NCBI GenBank assembly: GCA_963729325.1
Contig: CAVSNS010000007.1
Location: 1-64,000 of the forward strand
DNA: 64,000 bases
Direction of reading: 5' to 3'
Source of the DNA: JABCYV01 sp963729325
GTDB lineage: Bacteria > Acidobacteriota > Terriglobia > Terriglobales > Acidobacteriaceae
Part shown: piece by piece, positions 25,611 to 34,571 of the stretch
Numbering within the stretch: position 1 is the stretch's first letter
How the letters are laid out: each line of letters begins with the position of its first letter
Translations under genes and position numbers: made by a program
Notes under the pieces: model-generated
What the model was told of the DNA's origin: nothing
Database searches by the model: none
The model's input: only the letters and a program-made list of their open reading frames with translations

Positions 25611-26273
25611 CTAACCGACTTTGCATTTGAGTCGAGCGTCGAAGCGCCGGACATAGTCTGGAACAGTAACACCTTCGACTAATCTGTCGTCTGGTACCGG
25701 TGGCCGAGATTTGATTTCAAGCGGTAATATTCCAGCCCATACCGGCAACCCGTAGTCACTCTCGTCGTCCAGCGGCGGTCCGCTCCGGACTTTTGATGAG
25801 GCTTCCTCGATGGAGAATTCAAGCACCGTTGTCGCCTTCGATTCCTTCTGGCTGGGTTCACGGACATCTTCCCATCGGCCGGCGATGAGATGTTCGGAGA
25901 TGATGCGCAGGGCTTTGAGCTTGTACTCTGGTTCCGCGACCTTCCGTGCAGTTCCAAATGCGACCACGGAGCGATAGTTCATGGAATGATCGAAGGCAGA
26001 CCGCGCTAAGACCAATCCATCCACAAGAGTGACCGATACGCAGGCCAGGATGCCAGTTTCAAGCTCCTCGAGCATGCGACTGGCAGCTGAACCGTGCAAA
26101 TAGAGTCTTTCTCTATCGCGGCCGTAGAGCGTGGGAATGACGAACGGCTGGCCACTCACGCAAAATCCGACGTGAGCGAGAAAGCCCGTGTCCAAAATTT
26201 GCTTAATCGTTTCCCAGTCGTGCGATCCCCTGGCTGGGAAGCGGCCAAGTTCAGTGCGTTTTGTCAGATTCAT
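25611..26273 (-). CDS. Pyridoxamine 5'-phosphate oxidase-fold flavin-binding protein
   Basis: A 220-residue protein from the ATG at 26273 (MNLTKRTELGRFPARGSHD). The split-barrel FMN-binding fold is indicated by FLAHVGFCVSGQPFVIPTLY, RLYLHGSAASRML and ACVSVTLVDGLVLARSAFDH, with MNYRSVVAFGTARKV following. This is the pattern of NimA-like or general PNPOx-like proteins. The upstream extension in the same frame overlaps the preceding gene and is not used. The two genes overlap by 23 bases. It may be a flavin or F420-type reductase; substrate unknown. Confidence 0.8.
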   Translation of the reverse strand: MNLTKRTELGRFPARGSHDWETIKQILDTGFLAHVGFCVSGQPFVIPTLYGRDRERLYLHGSAASRMLEELETGILACVSVTLVDGLVLARSAFDHSMNYRSVVAFGTARKVAEPEYKLKALRIISEHLIAGRWEDVREPSQKESKATTVLEFSIEEASSKVRSGPPLDDESDYGLPVWAGILPLEIKSRPPVPDDRLVEGVTVPDYVRRFDARLKCKVG

Positions 26274-26865
26274 CCTGCACTCGTGTCTGATCAGTGATCC
26301 AGTTGACTTCCCAGGTCTTGCCTCCATCGTCGGAGAATGACTGTTCAAAGTGGGCCGAAGTCGGGGTGATGTCCGACCAAACAAATCGAACCAGGATGCT
26401 TCTGCCATTAGGGCCAGATGGTTCCGTGTCGAAAAACTCGCCGCGTCCATTCTTGAATTCGCCGATCGTGGGCGCACCCAGGGCGCCGCTCTTGCTGGTG
26501 GCCCAATAGAGACTCCACTGGTGAGTTTGGGGATCGTACAGACGCAGGGTCAGACCTTCGATATGCCCGCCAGCCGGGCTGTCGGTTTCGAACTCCTCGA
26601 TCTGGGACCGGCCATTCCAAACCTTTCGAGTAACAGAGGTACCGTCAAATTCGACCCAGGTCGTGGAGCCGACTAAGCGATGATCGAGGCGCTTCAAGTG
26701 GATTTTCCAGGTGCCGAGCTCGAAATCAAAATCGTGCTGCCCGTCCCGCGGTTGCGATGCTGTCTTCGCTGCGTTTGAATTCTGCTGTGCGAGTCCCTGC
26801 AGGGGCTGCAAGATGACAACTAAGCTGCAGATCATGAGATAAGCCCGAATGGGTTTGATGTTCAT
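26251..26865 (-). CDS. Secreted DUF1579-like protein
   Basis: A 204-residue exported protein. The signal peptide runs to about residue 26 (YLMICSLVVILQPLQGLAQQ). The mature part reads HDFDFELGTWKIHLKRLDHR, WVEFDGTSVTRKVWNGR, TLRLYDPQTHQWSLYWATSK and FVWSDITPTSAHFEQSFSDD, the lipocalin-like beta pattern of DUF1579-type proteins. AAGGAGG stands 7 bases before the ATG at 26865. Likely periplasmic; ligand unknown. Confidence 0.75.
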   Translation of the reverse strand: MNIKPIRAYLMICSLVVILQPLQGLAQQNSNAAKTASQPRDGQHDFDFELGTWKIHLKRLDHRLVGSTTWVEFDGTSVTRKVWNGRSQIEEFETDSPAGGHIEGLTLRLYDPQTHQWSLYWATSKSGALGAPTIGEFKNGRGEFFDTEPSGPNGRSILVRFVWSDITPTSAHFEQSFSDDGGKTWEVNWITDQTRVQDESDKTH

Positions 26866-27021
26866 CACCGCCTCCTTAGACTTCGCGTGTTTATCCTGCT
26901 TAGGCCAAAAAAAGTAACTCCAACAGTGGTTTATCACAATAGCCACTATTACCTATTACGATATAACCACTTTAGGATTTGTTTCGGATGAAACGAGTTC
27001 CTGCCAGCTTCTTTTCGCCGA

Positions 27022-27540
27022 CTATCGACGGCTTCTAAAGAACGATTGCAGCATTTCCGCGCAACGGCCAGCCAGCACGCCTCCGCGGACTTCCATCCGA
27101 TGGTTCAATTGGGGGTGGTTGAGCACCTGCACCACTGAACGGACGGCACCGGCTTTAGGGTCGTCCGCGCCATACACCAGGCGTTTCAGCCGGGCATGAA
27201 TCATGGCGCCAGCGCACATGGCGCAAGGCTCGATAGTAGCGAACAGCTCACAGTCTCCTAGACGATGGTTACCAACTGCGGCACCGGCCTCGCGCAGAGC
27301 GACGATCTCGGCGTGGGCGGTAGGGTCAGAATCAGCGAGATTTCGGTTCCAGCCACGCGCTACGATCTTGCCATCACAGACGACGACAGCGCCGACTGGC
27401 ACCTCGCCCGCATCCAGGGCACGCTGGGCCGCGCGGAGAGCTTCTTCCATCCAGAATTCGTCGGGAACAGTTGTCAGTGGTCCGTCCTCGATTGTTAAGA
27501 GTTGGATTTCTGCATCAGCATTGATCAATTGTAGCGGCAT
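27022..27540 (-). CDS. tadA: tRNA-specific adenosine deaminase TadA
   Basis: Converts A34 to inosine in the tRNA-Arg(ACG) wobble position. About 172 residues, with the zinc deaminase motifs HAE (His76, Glu78) and PCAMC (Cys106, Cys109) and the downstream RLVYGADDPKAGAVRS that defines TadA over cytidine or guanine deaminases. The ATG at 27540 is preferred; the adjacent upstream GTG would add one residue. An internal start at MEEALRAAQRA is also possible. Stands alone. Confidence 0.93.
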   Translation of the reverse strand: MPLQLINADAEIQLLTIEDGPLTTVPDEFWMEEALRAAQRALDAGEVPVGAVVVCDGKIVARGWNRNLADSDPTAHAEIVALREAGAAVGNHRLGDCELFATIEPCAMCAGAMIHARLKRLVYGADDPKAGAVRSVVQVLNHPQLNHRMEVRGGVLAGRCAEMLQSFFRSRR

Positions 27541-27611
27541 CACCGCCAGAATCCGGTTTCATTGACTCGTGAGTTCCTGGGCACTAAGATTGCCGGGCAA
27601 CGTGAGGTCCC

Positions 27612-30581
27612 ATGATCGGTCAGACCATCTCGCACTATCGCATTGTCGAGAAGCTGGGTGGCGGCGGTATGGGTGTGGTGTATAAGGCCGAGGACCTCAA
27701 GCTGGGGCGATTCGTCGCCCTGAAGTTTCTGCCCGACGACGTCGCCCGAGATCCCCAGTCTCTGAGCCGCTTTCAGCGGGAGGCCAAAGCTGCCTCCGCT
27801 CTGAACCATCCCAACATCTGCACTATCCATGAAATTGACGAGCAGGATGGCCAGGCGTTCATCGTCATGGAATACCTGGACGGCATGACCCTGAAGCACC
27901 GAATCGCGGGGCGGCCGCTGGAGTTGGAGGTTCTGCTATCCCTGGCCATCGAGATTGCCGATGCGCTTGATGCGGCCCACGCCGAAGGGATCGTCCACCG
28001 CGACATCAAGCCGGCAAATATCTTTGTGACCAAGCGTGGCCACGCCAAGATCCTCGACTTCGGACTGGCGAAAGTGACGCAGGCGCAAATCGTGGAGGCA
28101 GCGGGGGCGACAGCTCTGCCGACGGCTGGGGCCAGCATGGACCCGTTAACCAGTCCAGGAACGGCGCTGGGCACGGTAGGGTATATGTCGCCAGAACAGG
28201 CGCGAGGGAAGGAACTCGACAACCGGACGGATTTATTTTCCTTTGGCGCAGTTTTATATGAAATGGCGACCGGAACGGTGCCATTTCGTGGCGATACTTC
28301 GGCCGTGGTCTTTGAGGCGATTCTCAGCCGGGCGCCGGTTTCTCCGGTACGCCTGAATCCAGACCTGCCGCCGAACTGGAACACATTATCAACCGAGCAC
28401 TGGAAAAGGACCGCAATCTGCGGTATCAGCACGCGTCGGAAATGCGGGCAGAGCTGCAGCGAGCCAAGCGGGATACGGATTCGAGCCGGTCCGGGTTGCT
28501 GGCGGCTGAGCCTGCGGCGGCAGCGGGAAGTAGCGGAAAGATCGCAGCCGCAGAATCGACGCCGGTTCCAGCGGTGATGCAAACGCCGAGCGCGGGGACT
28601 CCGGCGGCGCAGCCACCGGTTTCAGGAAGCGGGAGCAGCAGCGTTCCGGTACAAAGCAGGCGGCGCGGAACCCTGGTTATGGCCGCCATCGCTTTGATCG
28701 CGGTCGTTGCCGCGGGGCTATTCTTCTATAGCCGCCGATCACGTGGGCTGACGCAGAAGGATTCCATCCTGCTGACAGACTTTGTGAACACTACCGGCGA
28801 TGCCGTGTTTGACGGAACCTTGAAGCAGGCACTGGCAGTGCAGCTTGAGCAATCTCCTTATTTGAATGTTCTGCCAGAGTCCCGGATTCGGGCGCCTTAC
28901 GTTTCATGGGACGCCCGGCGGACGAACGAATGACCAGCGATGTGGCGCGGGAGATTTGTATGCGAAACGGAGTCAAGGCGATGTTGACGGGCTCGATCTC
29001 GAGCCTGGGAAGCCACTACGTGATTGACTTGAACGCGGTCAACGCGCAGACGGGAGATTCGCTGGCCCGCGCCCAAGTGGAAGCCGAAAGCAAGGAACAG
29101 GTGTTGAAGTCGCTGGACCAGGCTGCTTCAAGTCTGCGCGGCAAGCTGGGAGAGTCTGTGGCTTCGCTGCAGAAGTTCGCTATGCCTCTGGAGCGGGCAA
29201 CTACGTCGTCGCTGGAGGCGTTGAAGGAGTTCAGCGTGGGGCAGGCTGCGCATCAAAAGCAGGATGATGAGGCCGCCATCCCGCACTTGAAGCGTGCCAT
29301 CGAACTGGATCCCAATTTCGCCATGGCCTACGCGACTTTGGGCGTGGCTTATGGGAACCTGACGCAAGCAAGAGTCTGCCACGGGATAACATGAAGAAGG
29401 CCTTCGATCTGAAAGAACGGGCCAGCGAGCGTGAGAAGCTTTACATTTCGGCTCATCACTATGACGAAGATACTGGGGAGAGTTGATAAGGCCATCGAGG
29501 TCTACGAGCAGTGGAAGAAGACTTATCCGCGGGACACGGTTCCCTGGGACAACTTAGCGTTGCGGTATGAGGGAATCGGGCAGCATGAGAAGGCATTGGC
29601 CAACTGCCAGCGAAGCCTGCGCCTCGACCCCAAGGACTCATATGCCATATCAGAACCTCGGAGATACGTATGAACGAATGAATCGCTACGATGAAGCAAA
29701 AGCGGTGATTGAGAAAGGCATCGGCGCAGGGGATGAATGTCGATACGTCGCGCTTCAACCTCTATGAGATTGCGTTCATCCAGCATGACGAAGGTGCCAT
29801 GCAGCGACAGGTTGATGCGCTTAAAAGGAAAGCCCATCGAAACGGTCATAATGCTCATTAAAGGCACGAGGGGAGTGCTCACTGGGCAAGCTGCAAAGTT
29901 CCCGGCAAACCTTTACCCAGGCGCTGAATTTCGCCCAAAGTCATGGTATGAAGGAGTTTGCCGCGGATAATTCGCGCGAGTGAGGCGATGTGCGAGGCTC
30001 AGCTGGGCAATCAGCGCCGCCGGCAAGAGGTTCCGAAGCTCTGGCTGCGTCCGGCAGACAGGGCCACAAGAGACGTAGCGTGCAGCGAGTACTGGCGAGC
30101 ATTGGTGATGCCAGCGGAGCTCAGAAGCTGCTTGACGGGTTGGCCAAAGAGTTTCCGACTGACACCATGCTGCGCCAGCGTGTACATTCCAACGACACAG
30201 GCCTTGATAGAGCTGCATCGGAACAATCCTGAGAAGGCGATTGCTCTGCTGGAAAACCCCCGCCCCTACGAACTCGGCGCGGCACCTGGTGCGCGCTAGT
30301 TACTGGCCCAATTACATTCGCGGAGAAGCATTCCTCAAGAGCCCACGATGGAGCGAGAGCGGCTGCCGAGTACCAGAGGATTCTGGACCATCGGGCGTCA
30401 ATCCGACCAGATTCTCTCTACACGCTGGCGCGATTGGGGTTAGGGACGCGCGTACGCAGTCCAGGGTGATACCGCAAAAGCGAAGACAGCCTACCAGGAC
30501 TTCTTCGCTGCGTGGAAGGACGCAGACCCGGATGTGCCGATCTTGAAGGAAGCCAAGGCAGAGTATGCAAAGCTGCAGTGA
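27612..30581 (+). pseudogene. Ser/Thr kinase-TPR receptor protein, disrupted by many indels
   Basis: The kinase domain is intact (GGGGMGVVY, VALKFL, HRDIKPAN, DFG, YMSPEQARG) up to about 28373. Reading sense then jumps frame repeatedly. One base is lost near 28373. Further shifts lie near 28890, 29366, 29483, 29650, 29730, 29825 and 29865, and bases are lost near 29980. Pieced together, the protein would have a membrane helix (GTLVMAAIALIAVVAAGLFF), a domain with ILLTDFVNTTGDAVFDGTLK, and C-terminal TPR repeats (AIPHLKRAIELDPNFAMAYA, KAIEVYEQWKKTYPRDTVPW), ending at a TGA at 30581. The first part alone could still give a truncated soluble kinase of about 320 residues. At least eight indels in 3 kb argue for real decay. 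Confidence 0.8.
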
Positions 30582-30620
30582 CGCTCGGTGCCGAGGGATG
30601 TGAAACCCAGTTTCCGGTTG

Positions 30621-30641
30621 TCAGTTCTCGGTTCTCAGCGG
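30621..30641. repeat. Heptad tandem repeat (TCAGTTC type), three units
   Basis: TCAGTTC, TCGGTTC and TCAGCGG follow each other with exact 7-base spacing upstream of nuoI. The same repeat type occurs at 31149 and 33328. Confidence 0.5.
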
Positions 30642-30701
30642 GCGATGGGAAGCTGCCTGCAGTTGATGATATGCTTAAGTGGCTATGGGGATACCAGGCT
30701 G

Positions 30702-31145
30702 TTGCGCAAAATCTTTCTGCTGGATCTGCTCCAGGGACTGAGCGTTACCTTCCGTTATCAGGATCCCAAGGAGATTTACACCGAGCAGTATCCTTTACAG
30801 CGGCCGCAGGTGGCGGAGCGGTATCGCGGAGCGCCGCGGCTGAATGTGAATCCGGATACGAACGAGACCATGTGCATTGCCTGCGACTTATGCGCTCTGG
30901 CGTGCCCCGAGCACCTGATCGTGGTTTCGAGCGAACGCAATGAGAAGACCCGCCGCAAAGAACTCACCAACTTCACCTACGATCTGAGCCGCTGCATGTT
31001 TTGCGGATTGTGCGAGGACGCCTGTCCCACCGATGCGCTGGAGCTGACCCAGGATTTTGAATTGGCCAGCTACACTCGCGAAGGCGCAATCTGGAATCGC
31101 GAAATGTTGGAGAAGGGTCCGCAGCCGACACAGTATAAGAGATAA
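30702..31145 (+). CDS. nuoI: NADH-quinone oxidoreductase subunit I (orphan)
   Basis: The ferredoxin-like peripheral subunit of respiratory complex I, carrying clusters N6a and N6b. Two CxxCxxCxxxCP motifs are present: CIACDLCALACP at about 58-69 and CMFCGLCEDACP at about 98-109. The segment TFRYQDPKEIYTEQYPLQRP and the tail REMLEKGPQPTQYKR are typical of NuoI. No good ATG is in place; TTG at 30702 (LRKIFLLDLLQGL) fits the family N-terminus, and upstream in-frame starts would add unrelated residues. No other nuo gene is adjacent, so it is an orphan or a second copy. Confidence 0.85.
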   Translation: MRKIFLLDLLQGLSVTFRYQDPKEIYTEQYPLQRPQVAERYRGAPRLNVNPDTNETMCIACDLCALACPEHLIVVSSERNEKTRRKELTNFTYDLSRCMFCGLCEDACPTDALELTQDFELASYTREGAIWNREMLEKGPQPTQYKR

Positions 31146-31148
31146 CTT

Positions 31149-31183
31149 TCAGTCCTCCACCATCAGCTCTCAGCCCTCAGACA
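31149..31183. repeat. Heptad tandem repeat, five units
   Basis: TCAGTCC, TCCACCA, TCAGCTC, TCAGCCC and TCAGACA in perfect 7-base register, directly after nuoI. Confidence 0.55.
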
Positions 31184-31241
31184 AACCGTACCCCAGCTGT
31201 GGATTCGCGGTCTTGCGTTGCGCTGAGGGCCGACGACTGGG

Positions 31242-32391
31242 TTACAAAGGCTGCTGTTGTGTCATGCAGTGAATCGTGCCGAAACCCCAGACCAGATCTC
31301 CGCAGTAGATGCCGATGACTTCGCGGTCAGGGAAAAGATCGGCGAGGATGTCCAGGGCGAAGCGGTCATTAGGATCATTGAAGACAGGGACGAGGACTAC
31401 TCCGTTGGCAATGTAGAAATTGGCGTAGCTGGCGGGGAGCCGACGGCGGTCGAAGATGACGGAAGCAGGCATGGGGAGTTCGACGATGGCGAGCGGCTTG
31501 CCGTCCTGAGTTGGTCGCGGCGCGTAGGCGGCGGATATTTTCTCGCAGCGGTTCGTAGTTGGCGTCGTTGGGGTCAGACTCAACCGCGGTCACAATCGTG
31601 TCCGGAGTCACGAAGCGAGTGAGATCGTCCACGTGGCCGTGAGTGTCGTCTCCGGCGATGCCGGAGCCTAGCCAGACCACGTTGCTGATTCCTAAGTAAT
31701 CCTGAAAGATATTTTCGTAGTCTTGGCGAGTCATGCCGGGATTGCGCTGCTGGACCTTGCTGAGCAGGCATTCTTCAGTGGTCAGCAGAGTGCCCTGGCC
31801 GTTGACGTCAATGGAGCCGCCTTCAAGGACGACGCGCTGTCTTCCGTGCAATGGGCGGAGCTCGCGGGTGCGGGCGGCCTTGGCCATGAGGCTGCCGATT
31901 TTCTCGTCATACTGGTAGTTGGAGTACTTGGCCCAGGCGTTGAAGCGCCATTTGACAGCGGTGAGTCCCTCAGGGGCTGAAGCCCCAATCCCTCGGAACG
32001 TTTGTCTGGCACGACTGAAGTCGTGCCCTTCCCGATTTTCGCGGGCGAGGGCGCCCGCGCCACATTTTACAAATGTGCAGCCGGAGTCACGGGTCCAGAC
32101 GCGATTTGTTGGCCAGCGGTGGAAGCGGACGTTGTCATTCAAGGCATTCGCGCGATCGAGGGTCTTTCGAGCGCGCTTTTCGGAAGCGGCGTCGGTGACG
32201 ATCAACTCTACGCGCTCATGGCGGGAAAGATAACGGATGATTTCGGCGTACACCCAGGGGATGGGCTCAAATTTGCCGGGCCAGTCGTCACGATAGTGAG
32301 GCCATGCCAACCAAGTGGCCTGGTGTGGCTCCCACTCGGCGGGCATGCGAGAGTTCCCGCCAGGTTTAGCGGATTCGTCTCTGGTCTTCAA
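31242..32391 (-). CDS. aguA: Agmatine deiminase (frameshifted, with in-frame palindromic insert)
   Basis: Converts agmatine to N-carbamoylputrescine. The frame from 32391 shows MPAEWEPHQATWLAWPH, WTRDSG, VLEGGSIDVNGQGTLLTTEE and GDDTHGHVDDLTRF with the catalytic His/Asp. Near 31511 one extra base shifts the end. The next frame gives ASVIFDRRRLPASYANFYIA and the catalytic Cys in GFGTIHCMTQQQPL, stopping at 31242. Residues about 110-143 (from CGAGALAREN to GASAPEGL) are foreign to the family and correspond to a block of DNA hairpins at 31973-32056. The gene starts 5 bases after aguB. Activity depends on whether the shift is real. Confidence 0.85.
31973..32056. repeat. REP-like block of three hairpins inserted within aguA
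   Basis: GGGGCTGAAGCCCC at 31973-31986, GGCACGACTGAAGTCGTGCC at 32008-32027 and GGGCGAGGGCGCCC near 32043-32056 follow one another. Together they encode, in frame, about 34 residues that agmatine deiminases do not have. Such TGAAG-looped palindromes are the kind of dispersed repeat seen in acidobacterial genomes. Confidence 0.7.
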
Positions 32392-32395
32392 TCAA

Positions 32396-33294
32396 TCAGC
32401 CGGCTGGTGATCGGCGCGTAGCATCAATGCGGCGGTCGCGCAAGAACGGCCAGTTGCGGCGGATGTCTTCGAGGGCGCGCAGGTCGACCTCGCCAATCAG
32501 AATTTCTTCTTTGTCATGGGAGGCTTCGGCGAGGACACGGCCGAAAGGATCGCAAAGAAACGAACCACCCCAGAATTCGAGGCCGGGTCCTGGGGCTGCG
32601 TTGCCGCGGATGTCGCCAGTTTCATGTCCCACTCGATTGACCACCGCTACGTATACACCGTTGGCGATGGCATGGGCACGCTGAATGGTGCGCCAGGCGT
32701 CGTGTTGGACGGAACCGACCTCGGCTTTTTCAGAAGGATGCCAGCCGATTGCGGTGGGATAGAAGAGAATCTGCGCGCCTTGCAGAGCGGTGAGGCGGGC
32801 GCCCTCGGGATACCACTGATCCCAGCAGACCAGCGTGCCCACTCGCCCGACGTCTGTATCAAAGGCGCGAAAGCCGAGATCGCCAGGAGTAAAGTAATAT
32901 TTTTCGTAGTAAAGCGGATCATCAGGGATGTGCATTTTGCGGTACAGACCGCGAACCGCGCCGTCGGCGTCAAAGATGACCGCCGTGTTGTGATACACGC
33001 CAGGGGCGCGCTTCTCGAAAAGGGAGGCGATAAGCACGATGCGAAGTTGTTTTGCCAGCGCCGAAAGCGTATCGGTCGTAGGGCCGGGAATGGGTTCGGC
33101 CAAATCGAACAAAGCTGGGTCTTCACGCTGGCAGAAGTACTGAGTCTGGAAAAGTTCCGGCAAACAGACGATCTGGGCGCCGCGCGCGGCCGCCTCACGA
33201 ATCTTTTCGATGGCGCGTTGCTGATTCTGTTCGGGATCGGCGTGGCTGACATCTGGATCAGCCCCACGCGGAATTTCTCAGGCGGCAAAGCCAA
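32396..33294 (-). CDS. aguB: N-carbamoylputrescine amidase (frameshifted)
   Basis: A nitrilase-superfamily enzyme releasing putrescine, CO2 and ammonia from N-carbamoylputrescine. The N-terminus (LPPEKFRVGLIQMSA) is in one frame. After about 33240 the frame changes and gives DPEQNQQRAIEKIREAAARG and the rest. The catalytic triad is present: Glu in VCLPELFQTQYF, Lys in YRKMHIPDDP and Cys in LVCWDQWYPE. The WGGSFLCDPFGRVLAEAS segment is typical. GAGGAGG precedes two TTG codons (33294 and 33288), and either may start the protein. It is directly followed by aguA, forming an operon. Confidence 0.88.
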
Positions 33295-33327
33295 AACCTC
33301 CTCGTGCTGGTGCGACGGGATAGGATA

Positions 33328-33362
33328 TCAGTTCTCAGTTCGCGGCTCTCAGTTCTCAGTTA
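33328..33362. repeat. Heptad tandem repeat, five units
   Basis: TCAGTTC, TCAGTTC, GCGGCTC, TCAGTTC and TCAGTTA in exact 7-base steps, in the divergent promoter region between aguB and the deoxyhypusine-synthase-like gene. Confidence 0.6.
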
Positions 33363-33420
33363 TCGTAGCCATGGGTTGCGGCATTTAGTAAAGTAGTGCG
33401 GCGAGGCAGGGAGGTGCGAC

Positions 33421-34539
33421 GTGAAGCACGGAAACCATGACGGCGCCGGGATAGAGCGCCAGCTCCACGATCCGATCGAAGACAAACTGATTCCGCTGGA
33501 GCCTCTTGATCTTACGCGCGTGCACTCGATCGATGAGCTGGTGCGCGCCATGTCCAAGACAGCCTTTACTGGCCGCCAGGTGGGTGAGGCCGCAGATGTG
33601 CTCGAAGCCATGGCCCGTGACAAAGAGTGTTTCGTGGTCATGACCCTGGCGGGCGCCATGACGGTAGCTAAGCAAGGGTTGGTTATCGCAGAGCTGATCA
33701 ATCGAGGAATCGTTAACGCCATCGTTTCAACGGGCGCCTTGATGGCGCATGGATTGGTCGAGGCTACTGGGCGTTCTCATTTTCGCTATAACCCCGACGT
33801 GCCCGATACCGAGCTCTACGAGCAGGGCTATAACCGCGTCTATGACACTCTGGAGCCGGAGCAGAATCTGGATGATGTAGAAGAGGTACTGTCGCAAATT
33901 TTGGACAGTTGGGACCACAATGAGGTGATGTGCTCGTACAAGTTGAATCATGCCATCGGGCAACACCTCGCCAAGCACGCCAAGGATCAACGCGGCATTC
34001 TGAAATCAGCCTACGAAAAAGGCGTGCCGGTTTTTGTCCCCGCCTTCACGGATTCAGAATTGGGGCTGGATGTGGCTCTGGCAAACCGTCTGCGGGAATC
34101 CACCGGACGCCACAAAATGCGGTTCGATCCTTTCGAGGACCTGGAACACTTTGCCGCCACCTTGTTGCGACAAAGCCGCCTGGGCATCTTTACCATCGGG
34201 GGTGGTGTGCCCCGCAACTGGTCGCAGCAGTTTGGACCATTTGTGGAGCTTCGCCATCGGCGGCTGGGGGAGAACATTCCGCTCAAACGGTATCATTATG
34301 GCGTGCGAATTTGTCCTGAGCCGGTGTATTGGGGCGGGCTGTCAGGAAGCCCATACAGCGAAGCGATTTCCTGGGGCAAGTTCGTACCTCCGGCCGAGGG
34401 GGGAAGATTCGGAGAAGTCTTCTTGGACGCTACGGTCGGATTGCCGTTGATTGTGGCGGCGGTGCTGGAACGGCTCGATAGAGATAAGGACAAAGGAGCG
34501 AGCAAGGAAAAGAAAGAAAAGGCACTGGCCAGGAGATAG
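33421..34539 (+). CDS. Deoxyhypusine synthase-like aminobutyltransferase
   Basis: A 372-residue Rossmann-type NAD-dependent enzyme. GTG start at 33421 with GGAGGTG upstream. Family features: AMSKTAFTGRQVGEAADVLE, VSTGALMAHGLVEA, IFTIGGGVPRNWSQQ (NAD-binding) and PYSEAISWGKF with Lys320 at the position of the catalytic lysine that carries the aminobutyl group in deoxyhypusine synthase. Bacteria have no eIF5A, so a free polyamine rather than a protein is the likely acceptor, for example putrescine to homospermidine. The neighbouring putrescine genes support this. The acidic/basic C-terminal tail (DKDKGASKEKKEK) looks disordered. Confidence 0.87.
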   Translation: MKHGNHDGAGIERQLHDPIEDKLIPLEPLDLTRVHSIDELVRAMSKTAFTGRQVGEAADVLEAMARDKECFVVMTLAGAMTVAKQGLVIAELINRGIVNAIVSTGALMAHGLVEATGRSHFRYNPDVPDTELYEQGYNRVYDTLEPEQNLDDVEEVLSQILDSWDHNEVMCSYKLNHAIGQHLAKHAKDQRGILKSAYEKGVPVFVPAFTDSELGLDVALANRLRESTGRHKMRFDPFEDLEHFAATLLRQSRLGIFTIGGGVPRNWSQQFGPFVELRHRRLGENIPLKRYHYGVRICPEPVYWGGLSGSPYSEAISWGKFVPPAEGGRFGEVFLDATVGLPLIVAAVLERLDRDKDKGASKEKKEKALARR

Positions 34540-34571
34540 GCTTCGCTCCTGGAAATTTGGTGGTCGAAATT

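Noticed and set aside
30621..33362. Heptad repeats as a CRISPR array
   Set aside because: Repeat units are 7 bases with no spacers and no cas genes anywhere in the window.
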